A stretch of 35,224 nucleotides of DNA from Nocardia sp. MH4. Lineage in GTDB: Bacteria > Actinomycetota > Actinomycetes > Mycobacteriales > Mycobacteriaceae. The notes beneath the pieces are model-generated. The model did not search any database. It was not told where the DNA came from and saw nothing but the letters and a program-made list of their open reading frames with translations. Positions 6,801 through 14,979 of this stretch are shown piece by piece. Both the position numbers and the translations under genes were made by a program. The stretch spans positions 1-35,224 of the forward strand of contig NZ_LPNR01000061.1 of NCBI RefSeq assembly GCF_019266065.1, given 5' to 3'. Every line of letters starts with the position of its first letter. Within the stretch, counting starts at the first letter, position 1.

Positions 6801-9686
6801 GAGGTCGGCTCCGACCGCCTCGACCCGGGTCTCGGCGGTGAGCACGACCTGGAACAGCGGATGGTGGGCCCGGGTGCGCGGCGGATCGAGCGCCTCGACG
6901 ACCCGTTCGAACGGAATGTCGGCGTTGGCCAGCGCGCCGAGGTCGATATCGCGGACCCGGGTGAGCAGCGCGGTGAAGGACTGCGCGAGATCGACGCTCG
7001 TGCGCAGCACCACCATCGCGACGAACATGCCGACGAGGTCGTCCAGTTCGGGGCCACCGCGCCCGGCCACCGGCGTGCCGATGGCGATATCGGTGCCAGC
7101 GCCCGATCGGGCCAGCGCGACCGCGAGCACGGCATGCACCACCATGAACTGGGTCGCGCCGTGCGCCACCGCGATCCGGCGCAGGGCGGCGGTGAGCTCG
7201 GCGTCGAGGGTGACCTCGTACAGCGCGCCGCGTCCGGAGGCCACCGGCGGGTGCGGACGGTCGACGGGCAGGGCCAGCCGGGGCGCCAGCCCGGACAGCC
7301 GAGCCCGCCAGTACCGCAGTTGACTGTCGAAGGTCGCCGCACCGGCGGGATCTGCCGACCACTCCTGGTGTGCCAGTGCGTAATCGGCGTAGGTGACGGG
7401 CAGCGGCGGCAGTTCCGGCGCCGAGTGCCGGAGCCGCGCGGCGTACGCGCCGAGCAGATCCCGCAGCAGGGGGCCCAGCGACCAGCCGTCGGCGCTGATG
7501 TGGTGCACGACCACGGTCAGCGCATGGTCGTGGTCATCGAGCCTGAACAGCCTGGTGCGCAGCGGCAGGTCGACGGTGAGATCGAAACCGGCCGTAGCGA
7601 ATTCGGCCACCATGTCCATGATTTCCGTGGAGCGCACCGGCACCGGGGTGAGGGTGGTGCGCGCGTGATCGATCGGGACGATGTGCTGAATACCGACGCC
7701 GTCCCGATCGGGGTAGCGGGTGCGCAGTGGTTCGTGCCGCGCGACCACATCGTCGAGGGCGGCGCGCAGCACGTCGATCGACAGCGGCCCACGCAGCCGC
7801 ACCGTCAGCGCGATATTGTCCGCCGGCGAACGGTGGTCGATCCGGTTGAGCACCCACAGACGCTGCTGGGCAGGCGCCAGCGGCACCGGCTCCGGCCGGG
7901 CGCGCCGGGTCACCGGCGGTCGCGGCGCCGCCTGCGCCAGGTGGCGGATCGCGACGGCGAGCCGGGCCACCGTCGGTGCGTCGAACACGGTGCGCACCGG
8001 GATCTGCTTGCCGGTCGCCGCGCCGAGGCGCGCCCCGAGCTGGGCGGCGAGCAGCGAGTTCCCGCCGAGGGCGAAGAAGTCGTCCTGGGCGGCGACCGAG
8101 TCCACGCCCAGCAGGCCGGCCATGACCGTGCCGATCAGCCGCTCGACCGAATCCGTCGGCGCCGCACCGCCTCGGGAGGCGAACACCGGGGCGGGCAGCG
8201 CGGCGCGGTCGACCTTGCCCACCGGCGTCAACGGCAGCTCGTCGAGCACGATCACGGTCGCGGGCACCGCGTGCGCGGCGAGTCTGCTCCGCGCGAATGT
8301 CAGCAGCGCGCCGGTGTCGACGGCCCGACCCGGCTCGGCCGTCACGTAACTCACCGGCACCCGCGCCCCCGCCGGGGTCTCCCACCCGGTGGTGATCGCC
8401 GAGCGGACCGCATCATGGCCGGTCAGGACGGCGTCGATCTCGCCCGGCTCGACGCGGACGCCGAGCACCTTGAGCTGGAAGTCGGTGCGGCCGAGGAACT
8501 CCAGGGCCGCCGCGTCACCGCGATGCGCGCGGACCAGATCACCCGTGCGGTACATCCGGGCGCCGGGCCGGCCGAAGGGATCGGCCACGAAGCGCGTCGC
8601 CGACGTCCCCGGCCTGCGCCGGTACCCGCGCGCCACACCGGGGCCGGTCAGGTAGAGCTCACCGGGCTCGCCGGGTGGCACGGGACGCAGGCGATCGTCC
8701 AGGATCATCGCCGACCAACCGTCGAACACCGTCCCGAGCACCACCGGCTCACCCGCGGACAGCGTTGTCGCGGTGACGAAGATCGTCGTCTCGGTCGGGC
8801 CGTAGGCGTTGACGTAGATCCGCCCCGGCGCCCATCGCGCCACCAGCGCCGGGTCCGAGACGTCACCGCCGACCACCAGCCCGCGCAGTGTCCCGTGGCG
8901 CGCCGGGTCGAGGGTGGCCAGCACCCCGGGGGTGAGCACGGCGTGGGTGACCGCCCGGTCGGCGATGAGCTCGTCGAGTTCACCACCACCGGTGATCTCC
9001 GGCGGCACGATGACCGCCGTCGCCCGGTGCGCGCACGTCAGCATCAGCTCGAGCACGAACAGGTCGAAACCCGGTGAGCTGACCTGCAAAACACGCGCCC
9101 GCTCGAACGAGCCGAGCCGCGCCGACACCGCCGCGACCAGCGTCGCGAGCCCGCGGTGGGTCACGGCGACCGACTTCGGCGCCCCGGTCGAGCCGGAGGT
9201 GTAGAGGACATAGGCGAGCTGGTCCAGGTGTGTCGGCGCGACCCGGTCGGCCTCGGTGAGCGGCGCCGGATCATGGCGCGCGCACCGCCGCGCGAAGTCG
9301 GGGTCGTCGAGCACCAGCCAGGTGATCCAGGTCGGCAGCTCGGCGAGTATCGACCGGGTGGTGATGCCGATGGTGGCGGCGGCATCGGCCAGCAGGTAGC
9401 GGCGCCGGGCCTGCGGCTGGCGCAGGTCCACCGGCAGGACGGCCGCACCGGTCGCGGCCACCGCCCACACCGCGCGCACCAGCTCCGCCGAGCGCGGCAG
9501 GGCCAGCACCACCACGGACTCGGGGCCGACCGCGTGCGTGATCAGCTCCCTGGCGAGCCGATGCGCCGCACCGGACAGGGTCGCGTAGGTCCAGCTCTCG
9601 TCGCCGTCGACGACGGCGATCCCCGCACCGGATCCGCCGCGATCGAGGATGTCACCGAGGGTGGCCTGTGGTCCGATCGCGGTCAT
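3873..9686 (-). CDS. Dimodular non-ribosomal peptide synthetase, A-T-C-A-T-TE
   Basis: A 1937-residue enzyme that would join two amino or carboxylic acids and release the product. A1 about 1-500 (YTSGSTGAPKS, NAYGPTE, catalytic Lys in TPVGKVDR). T1 with phosphopantetheine Ser544 in LGGNS. C about 600-1030 with HHISADG at 728-734. A2 about 1060-1580 (YTSGTTGTPKG, NMFGITE). T2 Ser1634. TE about 1690-1937 with Cys1765 (GWCVGG), Asp1792 and His1914. My manual read of the A2 pocket is DFWGVGMVHK, eight of ten positions equal to the threonine code DFWNIGMVHK. A1 reads about DLLVVGAIFK, which I cannot assign. There is no C domain before A1, so A1-T1 is a loading module. ATG 9686 has a TCTAAT -10 element 6 nt upstream, suggesting a leaderless or near-leaderless mRNA. 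No MbtH-like or phosphopantetheinyl transferase gene lies in the window. The product is unknown. Confidence 0.95.
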   Translation of the reverse strand: MTAIGPQATLGDILDRGGSGAGIAVVDGDESWTYATLSGAAHRLARELITHAVGPESVVVLALPRSAELVRAVWAVAATGAAVLPVDLRQPQARRRYLLADAAATIGITTRSILAELPTWITWLVLDDPDFARRCARHDPAPLTEADRVAPTHLDQLAYVLYTSGSTGAPKSVAVTHRGLATLVAAVSARLGSFERARVLQVSSPGFDLFVLELMLTCAHRATAVIVPPEITGGGELDELIADRAVTHAVLTPGVLATLDPARHGTLRGLVVGGDVSDPALVARWAPGRIYVNAYGPTETTIFVTATTLSAGEPVVLGTVFDGWSAMILDDRLRPVPPGEPGELYLTGPGVARGYRRRPGTSATRFVADPFGRPGARMYRTGDLVRAHRGDAAALEFLGRTDFQLKVLGVRVEPGEIDAVLTGHDAVRSAITTGWETPAGARVPVSYVTAEPGRAVDTGALLTFARSRLAAHAVPATVIVLDELPLTPVGKVDRAALPAPVFASRGGAAPTDSVERLIGTVMAGLLGVDSVAAQDDFFALGGNSLLAAQLGARLGAATGKQIPVRTVFDAPTVARLAVAIRHLAQAAPRPPVTRRARPEPVPLAPAQQRLWVLNRIDHRSPADNIALTVRLRGPLSIDVLRAALDDVVARHEPLRTRYPDRDGVGIQHIVPIDHARTTLTPVPVRSTEIMDMVAEFATAGFDLTVDLPLRTRLFRLDDHDHALTVVVHHISADGWSLGPLLRDLLGAYAARLRHSAPELPPLPVTYADYALAHQEWSADPAGAATFDSQLRYWRARLSGLAPRLALPVDRPHPPVASGRGALYEVTLDAELTAALRRIAVAHGATQFMVVHAVLAVALARSGAGTDIAIGTPVAGRGGPELDDLVGMFVAMVVLRTSVDLAQSFTALLTRVRDIDLGALANADIPFERVVEALDPPRTRAHHPLFQVVLTAETRVEAVGADLGGLVVEPVAPTATPAKFDLQLTMSNPTADTVGLALTYATDLFDRDTIARFAETIERIARAVAAEPGRTVGDIVLVDPAPAPVVTRLDHRTLRDLFDVAAHRHRHAVAVRAGETTLTYQDLDDRSAALARELVAHGAGPERRVAVVVPRSAELVVAIVAVVRSGAAYVPLDPGNPRERIDYLLADARPVCVIAEGLVVRHTDPGPPHRTSGGDASSDTSEPRALSAYRVTHPAHVDAEDRRPTGARREPDAVRGSQPRLATGTDGTIHAANLAYVIYTSGTTGTPKGVAVQHREVVAMLDRTRRVLSTRSTDVWALFHATAFDFSVWELWGALTTGAALVVVDQDTARSPEHLRELLVREQVSILGQTPSAFAGLDDADARATGAPPLSLRRIVFGGEALDPRRLAAWYDRHGTGGPELVNMFGITETTVHVTHTTLAAGAHDRAGSPVGRPFDGLVVRVLDDRLRPVPTGVLGEIYVGGAQVTRGYLHRPGLTATRYIADPAVAGGILYRSGDLGRWTRAGTLEHFGRADRQVKIRGYRIEPAEVEVALLECPGIGAAVVVVRDDPATGRQLIGYVVPGGGEAISGPEVRAQLRDRLPEHQIPAAVVVIDSLPLTANGKLALTSLPSPEFGSAAYRAPAGAVEQCVAAVYAELLGRDRVGADDSFFDLGGNSMVATRVVARLRAELATDLPLLWLFTDPTPAGLARRIAENTAGEDVSLLTPVLALRGQGRGAPLFCVHPVVGLAWSFAGLTGELDCPVYGLQAPAIAEEAPLPESLDALAADYVARIRAVQPHGPYRLLGWCVGGVIAHAMAVRLQDLGERVTVLAMLDSFVGDVEYRSQTPVTVGDLLGQFGTDHELVTPIGEFTPDDAVALVAELPGPFTELTAERVHRIFAGILHAQVIGAAHRPRVFHGDLLFFTAGRDDRGAGRAAGAWRDHIDGEIRDVAVDATHWDITGPSALTTIGPVLAAALDRA

Positions 9687-9841
9687 GCTCCGATTAGATC
9701 GGCAACCGGATAGATCGGAAAACCCCGATTTCCATGGGCAAACCGCAGGTAGCAGCGTGATTGCTATCATGGCGGGCAGTGATCCATGACGTCGCGCCGT
9801 CTCGGCGCCGTTGCTCCGTCGCCGCTGTACGAGGAGGAAAC
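9687..9841. promoter_or_regulatory. Divergent promoter region of NRPS and phage-domain gene
   Basis: On the minus strand TCTAAT (9693-9698) is a five-of-six match to TATAAT and lies exactly 6 nt before the NRPS ATG. Its -35 partner, near TTTCCG, is weak. The octamer tagatcgg occurs twice, at 9695-9702 and 9711-9718, one copy overlapping the -10 and the other 16 bp upstream, which could be a regulator site. On the plus strand TATCAT at 9765-9770 is a possible -10 for the gene at 9842, without a good -35. Confidence 0.4.
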
Positions 9842-10249
9842 ATGGCTCAGGATTCCGAGGGTGCACCGATCCCGCCCGCGTCCGACAACGCCGCCGATCT
9901 GGACCTGCCGTGGGCCCCGCGCGACCATCCGTGGAGCGGACACCGCGCCGAGCACGACGCGCTCGAATGGGCCAAGGGCGATCCTCGGAAGCTGGCCGGA
10001 ATCTATCTGTACCGGCAGCCCGGCGGTAACCCGGCGACCGAGGCCGACTACAAGTTCCCGGTCGCCGACATCATCGACGGACAGCCCACCCGCGTCTTCC
10101 ACGCCGTCGCCAATGCCGCGGCCCGGCTCGACCAGGCCGATATCCCCGAGGCCGACCGTACCCGGGTCAAACACCGGATCAGCGAGCTGTACCGGGACGC
10201 GGCGAAGGCCTTCGACGACCCCGATCTGCGGGCGCCCTGGGATCGCTGA
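9842..10249 (+). CDS. Stand-alone protein resembling a domain of actinophage head/protease proteins
   Basis: A small soluble 135-residue protein with an excellent ribosome site (gaggaggaaac) just before ATG 9842. The C-terminal two thirds have the pattern YLYR...P...DYKFPVADIIDG, then V..AVANAAARL, then DIPEADRTRVKHRISELYRD and a final PWDR. This is the pattern I know from a short domain in actinophage prohead-protease and capsid-associated proteins (typically YKLPFADVVDG followed by an Ala-rich helix and a D..R..I..LY helix). The N-terminal 40 residues are Pro/Asp-rich. No phage gene or integrase is nearby and the codon use matches the chromosome. Function unknown; the family link is from memory of the motif. 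The stop lies 1 bp from the stop of the convergent epoxide hydrolase gene. Confidence 0.83.
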   Translation: MAQDSEGAPIPPASDNAADLDLPWAPRDHPWSGHRAEHDALEWAKGDPRKLAGIYLYRQPGGNPATEADYKFPVADIIDGQPTRVFHAVANAAARLDQADIPEADRTRVKHRISELYRDAAKAFDDPDLRAPWDR

Positions 10250-10250
10250 G

Positions 10251-11408
10251 TCAGCGCAGGCCGCGGAAGAACGCGCGGATGTCGCCGACCAGTAGCTCCG
10301 GCGCCTCCATCGCCGCGAAGTGCCCGCCCCGGTCGAACTCCGACCAGTGCACGATGTGGGCATTGCCTTGGGCGTAGCGGCGAATGGCGACGTCCTCGGC
10401 GAAGACCGCGACGCCGGTCGGCGTGGTCGACGGGGTGCTCGACCACGAGCGGGTGTGCGTGGCCTCGTAGTACAGGGCGGCCGAGGAACCCGCGGTGCCG
10501 GTGAGCCAGTAGAGCATCACATTGGTGAGCAGCCGATCTCGGTCCACGGCCGCCTCCGGGAGTCCGTCGGCCGGGAACGTCCACTCCTTGAACTTCTCCA
10601 CGATCCACGCGAGCTGACCGATCGGTGAGTCGTGCAGACCGTAGGCGAGGGTCTGCGGCCGGGTCGCCTGGATCCGGAAGTAGCCACTGCCCTCGCCCTT
10701 GAACTGCGCGAGCCGGTCGAGCCGGGCCAGTTCGGCCACGGTCATCGTCGCCTTGTCCGCGTCGGTGACCGGCCCGAACGGCAGGAAGCCGACGGTCGCG
10801 GCATTGACGTGCACGCCGATCACCCGGTCCCCACCCGCCCGCCCGACCTCGGGGGTGATGAACGCGCCCCAGTCACCACCCTGCGCGCCGAACCGCTGGT
10901 AACCGAGCCTGGTCATGAGCTCGACCCAGGCCGCGGCGATCCTGGCCGGATTCCAGCCGGCGTCGGTCACCGGGCCGGAGAACCCGTACCCGGGCAGCGA
11001 GGGGATCACCAGATGGAAGGCGTCGTCGGGATCGCCGCCGTGGGCGCCGGGATCGGTGAGCGGCCCGATCACGTCCAGGAATTCGACGACCGACCCCGGC
11101 CAGCCGTGCGTGAGCAGCAGCGGTGTCGCGTCGGGCCGGGCCGAGCGCACATGCAGGAAATGGATGCGCTGGCCGTCGATCTCGGTGGTGAACTGCGGGA
11201 ACGCGTTCAGTTCCGCCTCGGCCGCCCGCCAGTCGTAGGTGGTGCGCCAGTACTCGGCCAGTTCCCGCAGGTACCCCACCGGAACACCGCGGCGCCACTC
11301 GGCGCCCGGCTGCTCGGCGGGCCAGCGCGCGTCGGTCAGCCTGCGACGCAGATCGTCCAGGTCGCGCTGGGCGATGTCGATGCGGAAGGGAGTGATCGCG
11401 GTGCTCAT
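10251..11408 (-). CDS. Epoxide hydrolase (EHN-domain alpha/beta hydrolase)
   Basis: A 385-residue enzyme expected to open epoxides to diols with water. The N-terminal EHN region (about 5-110) starts [18 protein letters not shown] and leads to the oxyanion motif HGWPGS (about 100-105). The nucleophile is Asp179 in GGDWG, the Asp-for-Ser change that separates epoxide hydrolases from esterases. His363 in [14 protein letters not shown] is the general base. The length fits the microsomal-type bacterial group. ATG 11408 fits the usual N-terminus and the upstream extension looks non-coding. It could serve xenobiotic or fatty-acid epoxide breakdown; the substrate is not evident from the neighbours. 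Confidence 0.93.
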   Translation of the reverse strand: MSTAITPFRIDIAQRDLDDLRRRLTDARWPAEQPGAEWRRGVPVGYLRELAEYWRTTYDWRAAEAELNAFPQFTTEIDGQRIHFLHVRSARPDATPLLLTHGWPGSVVEFLDVIGPLTDPGAHGGDPDDAFHLVIPSLPGYGFSGPVTDAGWNPARIAAAWVELMTRLGYQRFGAQGGDWGAFITPEVGRAGGDRVIGVHVNAATVGFLPFGPVTDADKATMTVAELARLDRLAQFKGEGSGYFRIQATRPQTLAYGLHDSPIGQLAWIVEKFKEWTFPADGLPEAAVDRDRLLTNVMLYWLTGTAGSSAALYYEATHTRSWSSTPSTTPTGVAVFAEDVAIRRYAQGNAHIVHWSEFDRGGHFAAMEAPELLVGDIRAFFRGLR

Positions 11409-11521
11409 CCCCGCGACGCTACGGACCGAACGCGATCTCGGGAACACCGTGTTCGCCGCCCACCGGAAATCGGTAGGCGGCGAGGCGGATTCGGCCGCGC
11501 GGGCTCAGGACGCGGGTTCGC

Positions 11522-12544
<1,023 letters not shown>

Positions 12545-12553
12545 TCACCCTGA

Positions 12554-12601
12554 ACACTACTCGTAGTGGGTGACATCTCCCGCCAACACAACAGCTTGTG
12601 T
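12554..12601 (-). promoter_or_regulatory. Tandem NrdR boxes upstream of nrdF
   Basis: Two 16-bp boxes fit the NrdR pattern ACACWA-N4-TWGTGT: acactactcgtagtgg (12554-12569) and acacaacagcttgtgt (12586-12601). The second is part of a perfect 8-bp inverted repeat (caacacaa / ttgtgttg, 12584-12603). Centre-to-centre distance is 32 bp, three helical turns, as expected for paired NrdR boxes. The box nearer nrdF overlaps a likely -10 region, so binding would repress. The same arrangement precedes nrdHIE. No nrdR gene is in the window. Confidence 0.82.
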
Positions 12602-12603
12602 TG

Positions 12604-12762
12604 CAGCGCATCGAACCCCGCCGCTCCGACAGGACACCCGCGCCACACACGCGGCCCCTATTGTGCGGCACGACCGCCGCGGCACCACCATCGCACCGCC
12701 CGTGATTCGCCACATACGCGCGCGACCGCGTCCCCGCGTGAATCCGGCCACGCGAGGTGCCT
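12604..12762. other. Intergenic stretch without recognised content
   Basis: Sequence between the nrdF operator and the promoter of the first lipoprotein gene. Reading frames here are Arg/His/Pro-rich in the manner of non-coding GC-rich DNA. I see no gene, RNA or repeat. Confidence 0.5.
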
Positions 12763-12822
12763 TTGCATTCTCACCGGGCACCCGGCAAACTGCGGCTCGC
12801 GTGTCCCCGCACGGACACGCGA
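12763..12822 (+). promoter_or_regulatory. Promoter and inverted repeat of the lipoprotein gene
   Basis: TTGCAT (12763-12768), 17 bp, then CAAACT (12786-12791) makes a reasonable sigma-A-type promoter for the gene at 12843. Just downstream is a perfect 10-bp inverted repeat, tcgcgtgtcc (12797-12806) and ggacacgcga (12813-12822), with a 6-nt spacer. It falls at or just after the expected transcription start, so it could be an operator or a hairpin in the 5' leader. The ribosome site is the G-rich run just before ATG 12843. Confidence 0.45.
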
Positions 12823-12842
12823 TCACGACAGGGGGATCCACC

Positions 12843-13835
12843 ATGCTCCGCCGGCTGCTCGGCACCACTGTCGCGGCACTTCGCCCGCGCCGGCTCGTAC
12901 CGCTGATCGCCGTGGCGCTGACCGTGCTCGCGTGTCAGCGCGCGGGCACCCCGGACACCATGCCGACCGGCGGATTCTGGTCCACCGCAGCGGTTTCCGA
13001 TCAGGAGAAGGCCACGGTGCTGCGCACGGTGCGGGCGATCGACGTGTGCGCGCTCATCCCGCGCGAGTCGGTGACGGGGCTCGGGACCGTGCGGGATGTG
13101 GAGAACGTGCACCCGAACCAGTGCCGGATGGGGATCGCGGTCGACGGGCACCTCACCGGGATCGACGCGACCTGGACCACCGGGGTGATGTTCTCCGGCG
13201 AACCGACCATGGACGCGCCGGTGACCGAGCAGGCCATGGGCGATGTGCGGGTCCTGTTCGACGACGAGCCGTCCGGCTCGGCCGACCCGCAGGTGCGCGG
13301 CAGCTGCCAGGTGTGGGCGCGGTTCGTCGCGGGCGCCGATCTGTCGATGAGCGTGCGGGCGCCGAAGGACGCGTGCGCCACCGCCGAGGCTCTGATGCGG
13401 ATCGCGCTGAGCGAATGGCGCACGGAGCCGGCGCAGGGCAGCTCGCCCGATTCGGACCGAACGGTGGTCACCGGCGCCGATCCGTGCGCGGTCGCGCCGC
13501 TGCTCGGTATCCGGGTGCCGGTGGCCGATCAGGGCGTCACCACGTGCCGGCTGACCATCGACGGTCACCAGGCCATCATCACCTACGACTACAACGAGGA
13601 ACGCTCGATCACCGACGACACCCCCGCCTTCACCGTGGGCGCGCGGCAGGTCTACCGATTCGACGCACCCGCCGCGCAGTCCGGCATCGCCTCGCTGACC
13701 GCGATCGTCGGCCCCACCATGGCGGCGGGCCCCACCGACGCGCTGCTCGGCCCCCGCGTGCCGACGGTCTCGGTCACCGCCGATTCGGGCGCCGCCGAGA
13801 AGATCATGCGCGAGACGCTGCCGCTGCTGAACTGA
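12843..13835 (+). CDS. Putative lipoprotein, two-part Cys-containing ectodomain (first of a tandem pair)
   Basis: A 330-residue exported protein. Residues 1-31 form an Arg-rich n-region and hydrophobic segment ending VLAC, a lipobox with Cys31 as the lipid anchor. The mature part has two similar halves: one contains DVCALIPRESVTGLG with a later NQCR, the other DPCAVAPLLGIRVP with a later TTCRL. This pattern of an early Cys-Ala/Pro turn and a second Cys resembles DUF3558-type lipoproteins of mycolic-acid bacteria, here duplicated. It shares layout and phrases (WST/WSQ, VDVCAxxPRE, GxSPDxxxTVxxGADPC) with the next gene. Probably sits on the outer face of the membrane; function unknown. Confidence 0.87.
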   Translation: MLRRLLGTTVAALRPRRLVPLIAVALTVLACQRAGTPDTMPTGGFWSTAAVSDQEKATVLRTVRAIDVCALIPRESVTGLGTVRDVENVHPNQCRMGIAVDGHLTGIDATWTTGVMFSGEPTMDAPVTEQAMGDVRVLFDDEPSGSADPQVRGSCQVWARFVAGADLSMSVRAPKDACATAEALMRIALSEWRTEPAQGSSPDSDRTVVTGADPCAVAPLLGIRVPVADQGVTTCRLTIDGHQAIITYDYNEERSITDDTPAFTVGARQVYRFDAPAAQSGIASLTAIVGPTMAAGPTDALLGPRVPTVSVTADSGAAEKIMRETLPLLN

Positions 13836-13961
13836 CTCGCACCCGGTCACAACGTTCTGGGAACGACCGACGCGAGTTGTTTGCGGCCTGGTTGCCCCGG
13901 CGGGCAGACTCGATGGTCGGGCGCGCGTCCGAGCCCGGATCCGTCGAGGACAGGGGTGCTG

Positions 13962-14939
13962 ATGGACCGCAGGTTGGCGCTGGCCGCTGTCGCGTTGCTC
14001 GTCTGCGCCGGCTGCGGCGGCGACGACTCGGCGCCCGACCACGAGAAGTTGCCGCCGCTCCCGCCGCCGGTGATGCCCGCTCCACCGCCGGAGTTCTGGT
14101 CGCAGGTCCCACGGGATCAGGCCGGGCGGGACGCGGTCGCCCAGGCGACCCGACAGGTCGACGTCTGCGCCGTGTTGCCCCGCGAGACCTTGGCACCGCT
14201 GGGCGACATCACCGGTGTGACCGTCGGCTTGGACTCGTGCCGGGCGATCCTGGGCAGCACCACCTCCGGCGAGGGCACCACCCTCACCTGGCACGCCACC
14301 CTGCTGCCGGGCCTGACCCCGAGCGCCCGGGGCGTGACCGAGCAGCTCGGTGACGTGACCGTGCGCTCGGTTCCCGACCGCGACGCGGGCGAGCCCCGCT
14401 CGTGCGGCGCGACCGCCCACTTCCCCTCCGGCGCCGCGTTCTACCTCGGCCTGTCGACACCGCCGGGGAAGAATCCGTGCACCGTCGCCGACGAGCTGGT
14501 CCCCGGCATGATCGACCGCTGGCGGCAATCGCCACCCCAGGGCACCTCCCCCGACACCGTGCCGACCGTGTTGCTCGGCGCCGATCCGTGCACGGTCCGC
14601 ACGAAACTCGCCGACACCGTCCCCGACGACGAACAGCGTCTCACCCAATGCCTGTTCGGTTACCGCGGCGAGAAGATCACCGTCGGCTACGAGTACCGGG
14701 TACCCGCTTACCTCGCCGCCAACAGCACCGAGGAACACATCGACGGCCGCGTCGTGCACCGCTCGGTCTCGGTCTACGACAACCGGATTCCGATCTACAC
14801 CGCCGCCGTCGGCCCCGAGCTTCCGGCCGAATCCACCGCCTTCGGCCGCCGCATCCCGATCGTGGAGGTCGTCGCCGCCACCGACGACGTCGCCCGAGAC
14901 GTGATGGCGCGCGCCCTCACCTTGTTCCCCCAGGGCTGA
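13962..14939 (+). CDS. Putative lipoprotein, paralogue of the preceding gene
   Basis: A 325-residue exported protein with a short hydrophobic leader ending VCAGC; Cys18 is the likely lipid anchor, although the residue at -3 is unusual. A Pro-rich linker (PPLPPPVMPAPPPEFW) follows. The body repeats the two-part plan of the upstream gene: VDVCAVLPRETLAPLG with DSCR, then GADPCTVRTKLADTVP with TQCLF. ATG 13962 follows an A/G-rich stretch (gaggacagggg); a TTGCGG-18 bp-CAGACT promoter may lie in the 126-bp gap. The closing parts of both paralogues have matching phrases (AVGP, a Phe-Gly/Leu-Gly-Arg turn, then V-E/S-V), which supports gene duplication. No function can be named. Confidence 0.87.
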   Translation: MDRRLALAAVALLVCAGCGGDDSAPDHEKLPPLPPPVMPAPPPEFWSQVPRDQAGRDAVAQATRQVDVCAVLPRETLAPLGDITGVTVGLDSCRAILGSTTSGEGTTLTWHATLLPGLTPSARGVTEQLGDVTVRSVPDRDAGEPRSCGATAHFPSGAAFYLGLSTPPGKNPCTVADELVPGMIDRWRQSPPQGTSPDTVPTVLLGADPCTVRTKLADTVPDDEQRLTQCLFGYRGEKITVGYEYRVPAYLAANSTEEHIDGRVVHRSVSVYDNRIPIYTAAVGPELPAESTAFGRRIPIVEVVAATDDVARDVMARALTLFPQG

Positions 14940-14965
14940 CGGCGACCCGGGGCCCCTGGTCGCCG
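14940..14965. terminator. Hairpin between lipoprotein gene and mgtE
   Basis: cggcgacc (14940-14947) pairs with ggtcgccg (14958-14965) around an inner ggggcccc. It begins at the stop codon of the plus-strand lipoprotein gene and lies 14 bp beyond the stop of the convergent mgtE gene, so it may serve both. Confidence 0.5.
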
Positions 14966-14979
14966 CGGCCCGGATCGGG

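Noticed and set aside
6102..9077. A 991-codon open frame on the plus strand
   Set aside because: It is antisense to the NRPS gene. The translation is His/Arg/Gly-rich with no domain, and it results from the codon bias of the real gene.
9687..9841. An iron (IdeR/DmdR) box upstream of the NRPS, which would point to a siderophore
   Set aside because: No TTAGGTTAG-type palindrome is present, and there are no siderophore transport or hydroxylase genes around it.
9842..10249. An MbtH-like helper protein for the NRPS
   Set aside because: Size and position fit only loosely, and the conserved Trp/Pro pattern of MbtH proteins is absent. The sequence follows a phage-type domain instead.
12566..14353. 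A 595-codon plus-strand frame across the lipoprotein genes
   Set aside because: Arg/Gly-rich translation, out of frame with two lipoproteins that have signal peptides and shared motifs.
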